Assembly: GCA_044507695.1 (NCBI GenBank)
Contig: JBIQJD010000001.1
Location: 248,001-312,000, forward strand
Direction of reading: 5' to 3'
Source of the DNA: JBIQJD01 sp044507695
GTDB taxonomy: Bacteria > Bacteroidota > Ignavibacteria > Ignavibacteriales > Ignavibacteriaceae
Length of the DNA stretch: 64,000 nucleotides
Notes under the pieces: generated by a model
Told to the model about the DNA's origin: nothing
Database searches by the model: none
What the model saw: only the letters and a program-made list of their open reading frames with translations
In this document: piece by piece, positions 24,358-32,014 of the stretch
Position numbering within the stretch: position 1 is the stretch's first letter
Layout: every line of letters starts with the position of its first letter
Made by a program: the position numbers and the translations under genes

Positions 24358-26064
24358 ATGTTTGAAAAAGAAATAAAGTTCATTTCTGATTTTAATCTGA
24401 ATAGAATTAAAAACCTTGGTTCATTTTTTACTTTTGAAAAATTGAATGCTGCAGATCTGCACCCCGCCATTGTGCAGTACATTTCAGCAGAGCTTGATTA
24501 TTTAATTTATGAAGACAGGCAGAAACTGCTTCAAAAATCAGTGTTTGATTATTCCGGACAGGAAATTTCAAAATTGTTTCAGCCGATAAATATTCAGCTA
24601 AAAAAGACTAAAAGAATTTCTTACGAGGATATAAAAAAACTTGTACTTCAGGCTGTATCATTCAATATAAATTTTTTAGCTCGTCCCAAATGGTCTTTAA
24701 CAAAACTTGTTTATGATAATCAGGATGTTAAATCTGTTGATGAAATAAAGTTGATGTTTAACTATCTCTACTATTATGATTATCTGCGGAATATTTTTCT
24801 TGCATATATTGATAAACGGAAAATCTTAACTTTAAGCCTTGCCGAATTTGAAATCATTTTAAATAAAATCGATAAAGAAATTTTTTCTCCTGCTCAATCA
24901 AAGCAAATGCTTGATAATGCAATTTATTCAATGGGGGAATTTCTTAACATTGGTGGAACAAACAAATCACGCATATCTGCAATTCCAGTTGAGATTTTTC
25001 TTAAAGAAAAAAATTTAATTGATTATTTATTCAGACTCCGCAGAGCACTTCCTCCGGATTCAAAAGGAAAATTTGAGATAGAAGAGATCAGATCGGTGAT
25101 GTATTCTGTAATTCCGCTTCAGAAGCAGCAGATACTTTCTCCTGAAAAGGAAAGTGAAGAAGAACCGGTAACAGAACAAACAATTGAACCGGAAATAACA
25201 TCAAGTGAACTTATTCCCGGGAATGATGAAGAAGTTTTTCCTGAACTGGAAGCGATGAAGAATGAATTTATGGCTGAACTTGATAAAATCACCTCACAGG
25301 AAATTGAATCGGCTGAAGACACAGCTAACACTGAAGAATTAGAGGATGAAGATTTAATTATTGGAGAGGCGGAAGACGAAGAATTGCTGAAGATGTATGA
25401 TGAAGAATTAAAAGAATTTGAATCTGCTGAAGAAATAAAATCAGATGAAGATGAAATACAATTTGATCTTTCCGAAAAGGAGCATCTTGATGAGGTATAT
25501 GATTTTGAAGATGCAGCCCTGGAAGCAAACAATTCATCAATAGAAATTGAAGATGAAAAACCATCAGACAAAAATCTGGAAGAAGAAATTCAATCAACCG
25601 GCGATTATAATCTGAAGAAAGATAAAGAAGAAATGATTGATGATTTATCAATCGGAATAAAGAAGCTTGATGTTCCCGAAGATATTGATGAAGAAGAAAA
25701 AGTTGAAGAAGAAGCAGAACTAAAACAGAAGCATGAATTGAGGACAGATGAATTTGATTCTTCGAAAGATGATACTCAATTTGTTTCAGTTCCGGAAGAA
25801 AAAAAGAAAACAGCTAAGAAAAATTTTACCAAGGATATCTTTTCTTATCTATCTAATAAAGATATTGAAAAAATTACAACTAATGTTTTTAATGAAGACA
25901 GAGACGATTTTACCAACACACTTGAGAGAATTTCAGACTGTGAAACTTATGATGAAGCAACAGAAATTCTAAAAGGGGTATTCTTTTCCTATCGTGTTAA
26001 TCCATATTCACGAGATGCAGTTACTCTCACCAATGCAGTTTCAAATTATTTTAACCAGGTGTAA
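24358..26064 (+). CDS. Unknown protein with long acidic middle, upstream of obg
   Basis: 568 residues that I cannot assign. Three parts are visible: a folded-looking basic N-terminal region of about 240 residues rich in Tyr, Leu and Lys (for example KLMFNYLYYYDYLRNIF); a strongly acidic, low-complexity middle (about 255-470) dominated by Glu and Asp; and a C-terminal globular segment of about 90 residues (FTKDIFSYLSNKDIEKI ... EILKGVFFSYRVNPYSRDA). There is no signal peptide or membrane segment. It ends three bases before obg, so it is co-transcribed with it. The acidic middle suggests a flexible linker or basic-partner binding; that is inference. Confidence 0.75.
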   Translation: MFEKEIKFISDFNLNRIKNLGSFFTFEKLNAADLHPAIVQYISAELDYLIYEDRQKLLQKSVFDYSGQEISKLFQPINIQLKKTKRISYEDIKKLVLQAVSFNINFLARPKWSLTKLVYDNQDVKSVDEIKLMFNYLYYYDYLRNIFLAYIDKRKILTLSLAEFEIILNKIDKEIFSPAQSKQMLDNAIYSMGEFLNIGGTNKSRISAIPVEIFLKEKNLIDYLFRLRRALPPDSKGKFEIEEIRSVMYSVIPLQKQQILSPEKESEEEPVTEQTIEPEITSSELIPGNDEEVFPELEAMKNEFMAELDKITSQEIESAEDTANTEELEDEDLIIGEAEDEELLKMYDEELKEFESAEEIKSDEDEIQFDLSEKEHLDEVYDFEDAALEANNSSIEIEDEKPSDKNLEEEIQSTGDYNLKKDKEEMIDDLSIGIKKLDVPEDIDEEEKVEEEAELKQKHELRTDEFDSSKDDTQFVSVPEEKKKTAKKNFTKDIFSYLSNKDIEKITTNVFNEDRDDFTNTLERISDCETYDEATEILKGVFFSYRVNPYSRDAVTLTNAVSNYFNQV

Positions 26065-26067
26065 TTA

Positions 26068-27066
26068 ATGTTTATTGATTACGCTGAAATTGAAGTAAAA
26101 GCCGGAGACGGCGGTAAAGGTGCTGTTACATTCCGCAGAGAAAAATATGTGCCCAAAGGCGGCCCATCCGGCGGAAACGGCGGTAACGGCGGCAACGTTA
26201 TTATTGAAGCTCATCATAACCTTTCAACATTACTTGATTTTAGATACCGCAGAAATTACTCGGCAGGAAAAGGTGAGATGGGTGCAAGTGCGCGCAAGGA
26301 CGGAAAGAACGGTCAGGATGTAATAATAAAGGTTCCGGTTGGAACAGTTGTTAAAGATGCTGAGTCAAAAAAAATTCTTTTTGATTTAACTGAAGATGGA
26401 ATGCGTGTGGTTGCAGCTAAAGGCGGAAAAGGCGGTAGGGGAAATTCTAATTTCGCTACGCCAACTAACCAGGCCCCAAGGTACGCTGAACCGGGAACTA
26501 AGGGTGAAATAAAAAAAATTATTTTAGAGTTGAAATTAATTGCAGATGTTGGTTTGGTAGGATTTCCGAATGCAGGCAAATCAACGTTGATTTCTAAGAT
26601 CTCTGCTGCAAAGCCAAAAATAGCCGATTATCCCTTCACCACGCTTGAGCCAAATTTAGGAATAGTTAATTATAAAGATTATCAAAGTTTTACTGTTGCG
26701 GATATTCCAGGTATAATTGAAGGCGCACATCTTGGTAAAGGATTAGGCCATAAATTTCTCCAGCATATTGAACGAACCAAAATTTTACTCTTTCTTATTG
26801 AAGCAGTTTCAGAAGATTATAAGAAAGATTTTAAAACTTTAAATGATGAGTTAAGGCAGTACAGTTCCGAACTTTCTAAGAAGAAAAAACTTGTTGCACT
26901 TTCAAAAGCAGATTTGATACCGGAGGATGAAATTAAAAAATTAGAAGGAAAGAAAATCAGGGGAATAGATGAACCGCTTATAGTTTTTTCTTCTGCAACT
27001 GGATCTGGAATTCCCAATCTGCTTGATAAATTATGGGCATTGATTCATCAGAATCAGGAAGATTAA
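26068..27066 (+). CDS. obg: Obg-family GTPase (CgtA)
   Basis: 332 residues. The N-terminal glycine-rich Obg fold (AGDGGKGAVTFRREKYVPKGG) spans about 1-158, followed by the G domain: G1 GFPNAGKST near residue 170, G3 DIPGIIEGA, and a G4 motif that reads SKADL rather than the usual NKxD. There is no OCT extension. Obg GTPases bind the 50S subunit and act in ribosome assembly and the stringent response. It is preceded directly by the unknown acidic protein gene. Ser for Asn in G4 is a mild deviation that I would not over-read. Confidence 0.95.
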   Translation: MFIDYAEIEVKAGDGGKGAVTFRREKYVPKGGPSGGNGGNGGNVIIEAHHNLSTLLDFRYRRNYSAGKGEMGASARKDGKNGQDVIIKVPVGTVVKDAESKKILFDLTEDGMRVVAAKGGKGGRGNSNFATPTNQAPRYAEPGTKGEIKKIILELKLIADVGLVGFPNAGKSTLISKISAAKPKIADYPFTTLEPNLGIVNYKDYQSFTVADIPGIIEGAHLGKGLGHKFLQHIERTKILLFLIEAVSEDYKKDFKTLNDELRQYSSELSKKKKLVALSKADLIPEDEIKKLEGKKIRGIDEPLIVFSSATGSGIPNLLDKLWALIHQNQED

Positions 27067-27136
27067 TTTATGATCTTCAGTAAATTAATACTTCACCTGA
27101 ATATTAATATTTGATAAAAATTTTTCCGGAAGTAAA

Positions 27137-27973
27137 ATGAAATTAAAAAACTATTCAATTGTTTTATTTCTTCTCTCGCTTCCGATCGTTTTCAATTCGT
27201 GCGATGGAGGAGTGAATATTTTTTCCCGCTCCAATGATGTTGAATTAGGCAAAGAAGTTGCTGCTGAAATTCAATCCAATCCTCAGGAATATCCGATCTT
27301 CAAAGGTGATCCATCTGTCAAAGCTTATATAAACGAAAGGATTTTTAATCATATCCTTCAATCTCCGCAAATTCAGGGGAAGGATATTTATCAGTATCAA
27401 TTGGAAATAATTGATGATCAGGAAATACTTAATGCATTTGCTTTGCCCGGCGGTTTTTTATATGTGTACACCGGATTACTGAAATATCTTGATTCCGAAG
27501 CCGCACTTGCCGGCGTGCTTGGCCATGAAATTGCTCATGCTGATTTGCGGCATGCAACTCAGAGAATGACTGCTTATTATGGTGTATCTTTTCTTTTAAG
27601 TTTGCTTCTTGGAGAAAATCCCTCACAGATTGCAGAGATTGCGGCTAACTTATTTGTTGGATTGGCTTTTCTTGCAAACAGCAGATCAGATGAAAACCAG
27701 GCGGATGAATATTCATTTAAATATTTACAGGATACAAGATACTATCCCGGCGGAGTTAAATTCTTTTTTGAAAGATTGCATGATGATGGATTAGTTGGTT
27801 CCAACAGCAGTAAAATAGAAACTTTTTTATCAACTCATCCTGATCCGATTGACAGAATTGATAATACAAATCAAAGGCTGCAGCAAAACGGGATTCCTGT
27901 AAAAAATTATCTTGATACAGGAGAGGGAATTTACAGGACGGAATATCAACAAAACATAAAAGGTAAATTGTAA
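27137..27973 (+). CDS. M48-family metalloprotease lipoprotein
   Basis: 278 residues. The N-terminal signal with lipobox ends at a cysteine near residue 22 (VFNSC). LNAFALPGGFLYVYTGLL precedes the zinc motif HEIAH near residue 130, and the third ligand is in SRSDENQADEYSF. This is the soluble BepA/Loi-like branch of M48, periplasmic lipoprotein or soluble peptidases linked to outer-membrane protein and lipopolysaccharide-transporter quality control. There is no TPR extension such as E. coli BepA carries. CGGAAG lies before the ATG. Confidence 0.9.
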   Translation: MKLKNYSIVLFLLSLPIVFNSCDGGVNIFSRSNDVELGKEVAAEIQSNPQEYPIFKGDPSVKAYINERIFNHILQSPQIQGKDIYQYQLEIIDDQEILNAFALPGGFLYVYTGLLKYLDSEAALAGVLGHEIAHADLRHATQRMTAYYGVSFLLSLLLGENPSQIAEIAANLFVGLAFLANSRSDENQADEYSFKYLQDTRYYPGGVKFFFERLHDDGLVGSNSSKIETFLSTHPDPIDRIDNTNQRLQQNGIPVKNYLDTGEGIYRTEYQQNIKGKL

Positions 27974-28001
27974 TTAATAAATTACAATAATTCTTCTTTT
28001 T

Positions 28002-28030
28002 TTGAATATAAAGGATAATGTTTCTATATT
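28002..28030 (+). promoter_or_regulatory. Candidate promoter of the CAU tRNA gene
   Basis: TTGAAT and TATATT separated by exactly 17 bases; the predicted start would be about 15 bases before the tRNA 5' end. No terminator separates it from the upstream protease gene, so read-through also remains possible. Confidence 0.45.
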
Positions 28031-28052
28031 TACGGGCTAAAATTTGAAATAC

Positions 28053-28129
28053 GGCGGGGTAGCTCAGTAGGTTAGAGCAGTGGAATCATAATCCACGTGT
28101 CGGGGGTTCGAATCCCTCCCCCGCTACCA
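28053..28129 (+). tRNA. tRNA with CAU anticodon (elongator Met, or Ile2)
   Basis: Complete 77-base cloverleaf including encoded CCA: acceptor GGCGGGG/CCCCGCT (one G-U at the end), D stem GCTC/GAGC, anticodon stem GTGGA/TCCAC around loop ATCATAA, variable loop GTGTC, T arm GGGGG-TTCGAAT-CCCTC. The anticodon is CAU. It is not the initiator: the three G-C pairs at the base of the anticodon stem are missing. CAU is shared by elongator Met and by lysidine-modified Ile2; sequence by eye favours Met but does not settle it. TilS, which modifies Ile2, is encoded at 43532. It lies 17 bases before secG. Confidence 0.95.
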
Positions 28130-28146
28130 AATTTAATGGAGTTAAA

Positions 28147-28500
28147 ATGTACACGTTATTATTAATAATCTCATCAATTATAGCAATATTTTTAATTATT
28201 ATTGTGCTTCTTCAATCAAGTAAGGGCGGCGGGCTTGCAGGAACTTTTGGCGGCAGCGGCTCAATGGGAACGATGTTTGGCACAAGAAGAACCGCTGATT
28301 TTTTAAGTAAAGCTACATGGTGGCTCGGCGGAAGTCTGGCTGTACTTGCTTTAATAATTAATTTATTCTTTTTACCTGGTAAGATGGATACATCTGATCG
28401 TGAAAGTGTTATTCAAAGATCAGGAAGACAAAGTGTTCCTCCAACTCCTACCTTGCCGCAGCAGCAAGCTCCACAACAAGAGCAGACTCCTAATCAATAA
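28147..28500 (+). CDS. secG: Preprotein translocase subunit SecG
   Basis: 117 residues. First helix LLIISSIIAIFLIIIVLLQ, the conserved SSKGGGLAGTFGGSGSMGTMFGTRR loop region, second helix WWLGGSLAVLALIINLFFL, then a Gln/Pro-rich cytoplasmic tail. SecG supports SecYE in protein export. GGAG is seven bases before the ATG. It is followed by a terminator, and transcription may include the tRNA upstream. Confidence 0.95.
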   Translation: MYTLLLIISSIIAIFLIIIVLLQSSKGGGLAGTFGGSGSMGTMFGTRRTADFLSKATWWLGGSLAVLALIINLFFLPGKMDTSDRESVIQRSGRQSVPPTPTLPQQQAPQQEQTPNQ

Positions 28501-28511
28501 TGGTTTTTATG

Positions 28512-28541
28512 AGCCGGGAATTTTATCCCGGCTTTCTTTTT
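28512..28541 (+). terminator. Rho-independent terminator of secG
   Basis: Stem AGCCGGGA/TCCCGGCT (28512-28519 with 28526-28533), loop ATTTTA, then TTTCTTTTT. It lies between the convergent secG and dacB genes. Confidence 0.88.
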
Positions 28542-29791
28542 CAATCCCAATCTGCTAAAGTTTCAACTATTTCATCCTGAATTTGCCTGTGCAGATTTGC
28601 GCCGCCCCGGTCAAATTCAAATATTATGCTCACAATTATATCTTCATTCTTCTTTGTTGTAACGTAACCTGAAAGGGAAGAAACGCCATTCAAAGTTCCG
28701 GTTTTACCATGAAAATTGTTTTCCGCAGATGTTCCTCTCATTCTGTGCCTTAATGTTCCATCAACTCCGGCAATGCTGAATGAATCATAATAATCTTCAA
28801 AATTTTTAAGATCGAAATACATTTTTTCAAGCAAGCCGGCAATTGCTCCGCATGTAATTTGGTTAAACCTGGAAATTCCTGATCCATCAACAACAGAAGT
28901 TCCCGTTGAATAAATGCTATTATCATCAACAAAACTTAAAACAGCCTGTGTAGAGTAAAAAGCATTTCCTTGTTTTCCGCTAGCAACTGCGCCAATTGTT
29001 TTAAATAAGCATTCAGCTAAAAAATTATCACTGCTTTTGTTTATTGCTTTAAGCAGGTCTCTTAATAAAATTTCTTTAGATGAAATTGTTACTGCATTTT
29101 CAGGTGTAATGCCTTTCTGCGCACTTAACAAAACTTCTATTCCGTTGTTCAATAATTTCTTTTTAAGCAGCTCGGCAGCATATTGAGGAGGATTTGCAAC
29201 ATCAGAATAATATCTCCTTACTCTTCTTCCACTTTTTGATGTCGTCACAATTCTGTTTCTATTAATTACAATTGCAGAAATCGGCGGTAATTTTACATTG
29301 GCAACTTCGTTATTAATCCAATCATCACGGGTATAAACTTCATCAAAATAGGAATCATCACCAATAATATTTCCGGTAACTTTTTTAATTCCTTTCTCCT
29401 TTAACTCAAGCACCATTGCTTCCAGATCTTTTTCCGAGAAAAGTGAATTGCCGAACCCTTTTATGTAGAGATTTCCATTAATTATACCATCTGCTGTATT
29501 ATTATCATCAGTTAAAAGTTTTGTTGATAAGGTGAAATCTCCTCCCATCAAATTTAATGCGGCACCAGTTGTAAATAATTTTGTATTTGATGCCGGAATC
29601 ATCGATGTGGTATGATTTAATTTATAAATAGTATCCTGCAGAAGAGGATTAAAAATTAATACTCCTGCTTTGGTTGAAGAGGGCAGGCGCGATAAAATTT
29701 TTTCAATCCTGTTTTGTATATCTTCTTTTGTTACGGGAAAAATTTGAATGGAAACAGAAAACAGAACTAAAACCAGAAATCGTATAGGCAT
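28541..29791 (-). CDS. dacB: D-Ala-D-Ala carboxypeptidase/endopeptidase, PBP4 (S13) type
   Basis: 416 residues from ATG 29791; a TTG three codons upstream lies four bases after GGAG and is an alternative start. A signal peptide precedes the catalytic motifs: SNTK near residue 70 (PASNTKLFTTG), the SDN motif in KSSDNFLAE and KTG in HGKTGTLNGVSS, all in the S13 order with the family's large insertion between the first two. It is a periplasmic enzyme cutting peptidoglycan cross-links and terminal D-Ala. Confidence 0.92.
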   Translation of the reverse strand: MPIRFLVLVLFSVSIQIFPVTKEDIQNRIEKILSRLPSSTKAGVLIFNPLLQDTIYKLNHTTSMIPASNTKLFTTGAALNLMGGDFTLSTKLLTDDNNTADGIINGNLYIKGFGNSLFSEKDLEAMVLELKEKGIKKVTGNIIGDDSYFDEVYTRDDWINNEVANVKLPPISAIVINRNRIVTTSKSGRRVRRYYSDVANPPQYAAELLKKKLLNNGIEVLLSAQKGITPENAVTISSKEILLRDLLKAINKSSDNFLAECLFKTIGAVASGKQGNAFYSTQAVLSFVDDNSIYSTGTSVVDGSGISRFNQITCGAIAGLLEKMYFDLKNFEDYYDSFSIAGVDGTLRHRMRGTSAENNFHGKTGTLNGVSSLSGYVTTKKNEDIIVSIIFEFDRGGANLHRQIQDEIVETLADWD

Positions 29792-29954
29792 AAAAATCAA
29801 TAATCTCCGTGAAGTAATGAAGACAGTTTTATAATTTTGTTTTTATAAAACGAAATATATCTTTGTTTTTAAAGTGGTTTCAAATATAAAACTTTCAAAA
29901 GTAAATGAAAGTCTGCATTTGATCTTTCAACAAAAAATCTAACCAAAGGTAATT

Positions 29955-30818
29955 ATGGCAAAAAAGAAAACTTTACTTAAAGCGTATGAGAATCTTGAAT
30001 TCCTGAATTCATCAGATGCGCGGATATTGAGAATGCTGGCTGAATTTCTCGAGCCTCAGTCAAAATTCCGTAAACATAAAATAATTGATACAATTGTTTT
30101 TTTTGGTTCTGCACGGATACATTCAAAAAAGTTTACAACACAGGCATTAAATAAATTCAAAACGATAAACCCCAAGGCAACAACAAAGCTTGCTGAGAAT
30201 TTAAGAAATGCGCAGCATCAGGCACTTATGTCTAAATATTATGAAGATGCTGTTGAATTGAGCCGCAGACTAACAGAATGGTCTTTAGGATTAGAAACTT
30301 ACGCAAACAGATTTATAATTTGTACCGGCGGCGGGCCTGGTATAATGGAAGCTGCAAATAAAGGAGCAAAACTTGCCGGCGGTTATTCTATTGGATTGAA
30401 TATAAGCATTCCTTTTGAACAGTATGTGAATAAGTATGTATCAAAAGATTTAAGTTTTGAATTCCACTATTTCTTTATGAGAAAATTCTGGTTTGCTTAT
30501 CTGGCAAAAGCTTTAATTGTTTTCCCGGGTGGTTTTGGAACTATGGATGAATTGTTTGAAATTCTTACACTCGTTCAAACAGGGAAGATTAAGAAAAAAC
30601 TTTTAATCACAATTTATGATGAAAAATACTGGAGAAAAATTATCAACTTTGATTCACTTGCTGAGAATGGAATGATAAGCAGAACGGATTTGAAATTATT
30701 CTCATTCTGTAATACAGTGGATGAAGCATTTGAATTAATTAAAAAACATTTTGAGGATAATTATTTGAACGAGAAAGAAATTAAGGCTACTGAACCGAAG
30801 GTTGATCTGGCTAAATAA
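29955..30818 (+). CDS. LOG-family protein (nucleotide 5'-monophosphate phosphoribohydrolase-like)
   Basis: 287 residues. The family motifs are clear: CTGGGPGIMEAANKGA near residue 120 and FPGGFGTMDELFE near residue 190 (PGGxGTxxE). Characterised members release the base from cytokinin or purine nucleotides; bacterial relatives such as PpnN act on purine monophosphates. The N-terminal 90 residues and the C-terminal tail are longer than in minimal LOG proteins. AAAGG precedes the ATG. It is convergent with rpsU. Confidence 0.88.
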   Translation: MAKKKTLLKAYENLEFLNSSDARILRMLAEFLEPQSKFRKHKIIDTIVFFGSARIHSKKFTTQALNKFKTINPKATTKLAENLRNAQHQALMSKYYEDAVELSRRLTEWSLGLETYANRFIICTGGGPGIMEAANKGAKLAGGYSIGLNISIPFEQYVNKYVSKDLSFEFHYFFMRKFWFAYLAKALIVFPGGFGTMDELFEILTLVQTGKIKKKLLITIYDEKYWRKIINFDSLAENGMISRTDLKLFSFCNTVDEAFELIKKHFEDNYLNEKEIKATEPKVDLAK

Positions 30819-30844
30819 AAAAAGTCCCGGTCAAAACCGGGACT
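30816..30844 (-). terminator. Rho-independent terminator of rpsU
   Basis: Perfect nine-base stem AGTCCCGGT/ACCGGGACT with loop CAAA, followed on the minus strand by seven T (30816-30822). It lies six bases after the rpsU stop, at the convergent end of the LOG gene. Confidence 0.9.
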
Positions 30845-30850
30845 CAATTG

Positions 30851-31042
30851 TTACTCCATATTTTCAGTGCGGTGAGCACGTCTGGCTGCTTTCATTTTTT
30901 CCATTCTTTTCTTAATAGAAGGCTTAACAAAAAAAGTTCTTTTTTTGTACTCCTTCAAAACACCAGAGCGTTCATATTTTTTCTTAAAGCGTTTAAGTGC
31001 TTTATCAATGGATTCGTTATCGCCAACTGTAATTCCTACCAA
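30851..31042 (-). CDS. rpsU: 30S ribosomal protein S21
   Basis: 63 residues; IDKALKRFKKKYERSG and VKPSIKKRMEKMKA are the S21 core, with a basic tail. The start is TTG with GAGGTG seven bases upstream; no in-frame ATG is available near the N terminus. S21 sits by the anti-Shine-Dalgarno end of 16S rRNA on the 30S platform. Followed directly by a strong terminator. Confidence 0.95.
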   Translation of the reverse strand: MVGITVGDNESIDKALKRFKKKYERSGVLKEYKKRTFFVKPSIKKRMEKMKAARRAHRTENME

Positions 31043-31085
31043 TTATTTCACCTCACTTTTATGGTATCCATCTGCTTAGGATGGT

Positions 31086-31466
31086 TTAAGTTGTTAAAGA
31101 TTCAATTAATTTTTTATTACCTAATTTTTGAAATTCAACTGTAATAGAACTTTGTCCGTTGGAAAGTACATCTTTAGAAATCACTTTACCAAAATCATCC
31201 CAGTTTTTGTGATAAATAGATTCACCAACTTTGAATGATTTATCGGGCGAATAAACAGTACAATCTTCATTTTCTATACCTTCAAGAGAAGGTTTTGTTT
31301 CTTTTACATTTTCAGATAAATCAATAATCATTGTTTGTTTGCACTTTTTACACTTTGCCCAACGCTTGTTTTCATTTCCCGCACCGGTAACTTCACCTGC
31401 TAATTCCATCTTTCTAACAGTGTTGCATACCGAACAGAAAGCTTCAACATTTTTAATACGTGCCAT
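31086..31466 (-). CDS. Zinc-ribbon protein with UvrD-tail/CarD-like C terminus
   Basis: 126 residues of unrecognised overall family. The N-terminal half has two CxxC pairs (FCSVCNTV and AKCKKCKQT) that form a zinc ribbon. The C-terminal half (FKVGESIYHKNWDDFGKVISKD ... VEFQKLGNKKLIESL) resembles the small SH3-like Tudor domain found at the end of UvrD/PcrA and in CarD-type RNA polymerase binders. This layout suggests binding to nucleic acid or RNA polymerase. It is upstream of rpsU in the same direction, 43 bases apart. Function unknown. Confidence 0.72.
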   Translation of the reverse strand: MARIKNVEAFCSVCNTVRKMELAGEVTGAGNENKRWAKCKKCKQTMIIDLSENVKETKPSLEGIENEDCTVYSPDKSFKVGESIYHKNWDDFGKVISKDVLSNGQSSITVEFQKLGNKKLIESLTT

Positions 31467-31541
31467 TAAAATAACCTTCCTTTAAAAACGGACTTTAAAT
31501 ATACCTAATGAACGATGCATAATCAAGATTTTAATTGACCG

Positions 31542-31991
31542 CTACTCATCCCTGGAAGAAACAACTAAAACCGGGCATTTTGAGTGCCGGATTACTTTTT
31601 CTGCCACACTGCCGATCAATGTATGCAGAACTCCGGTTCTTCCGTGCGTTGCAAGCACTATCAGATCAATATTATTCTCCTCCGCATATTTATTGATTTC
31701 TACATAATCAATGCCTTTTTTCAAAACGGGCAGAATTTCAATCCCTTCTTTTTTGATTTTTTTTACGGCTTCCTCAAGGCGCTGTTTTGCATCTGCTTCT
31801 ATAGATTCCTTAATGCTTTCTTCGGATAAATCTAACGTGCGGATTGCAAGTATTGGCGGAGTTTTTTCAAGTACAAATATTAAATGAAGTTTAGCATTAT
31901 ATTTTTCGGCAAGGCTTAATGCCTGATCAGCGGCGGAAAGAGAGAATTCACTAAAATCCGTAGTAAGCAGAATGTTTTTGATGTTGAACAT
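31542..31991 (-). CDS. Universal stress protein (UspA family)
   Basis: 149 residues from ATG 31991, which has GAGG six bases upstream (an ATG four codons earlier overlaps that site). NILLTTDFSEFS at the start and LIVLATHGRTGVLHTLIGSVAEKVI near the end give the ATP-binding G-2x-G-9x-G(S) loop, so this is the ATP-binding Usp type. Cytoplasmic and usually dimeric; the physiological role varies. It lies 24 bases downstream of the M14 peptidase gene on the same strand. Confidence 0.92.
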   Translation of the reverse strand: MFNIKNILLTTDFSEFSLSAADQALSLAEKYNAKLHLIFVLEKTPPILAIRTLDLSEESIKESIEADAKQRLEEAVKKIKKEGIEILPVLKKGIDYVEINKYAEENNIDLIVLATHGRTGVLHTLIGSVAEKVIRHSKCPVLVVSSRDE

Positions 31992-32014
31992 GTTAAACCT
32001 CATTGGTTAAATTT

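Noticed and set aside
25119..25651. Long antisense open frames rich in Ser and Leu/His
   Set aside because: They lie opposite the acidic Glu/Asp codon repeats of the gene at 24358; such repeats give stop-free antisense frames. No ribosome site and no homology that I can see.
28053..28129. Initiator tRNA-fMet reading of the CAU tRNA
   Set aside because: The anticodon stem is GTGGA/TCCAC, lacking the three consecutive G-C pairs that mark bacterial initiators, and the acceptor starts with a G-U pair typical of neither C1-A72 nor an initiator.
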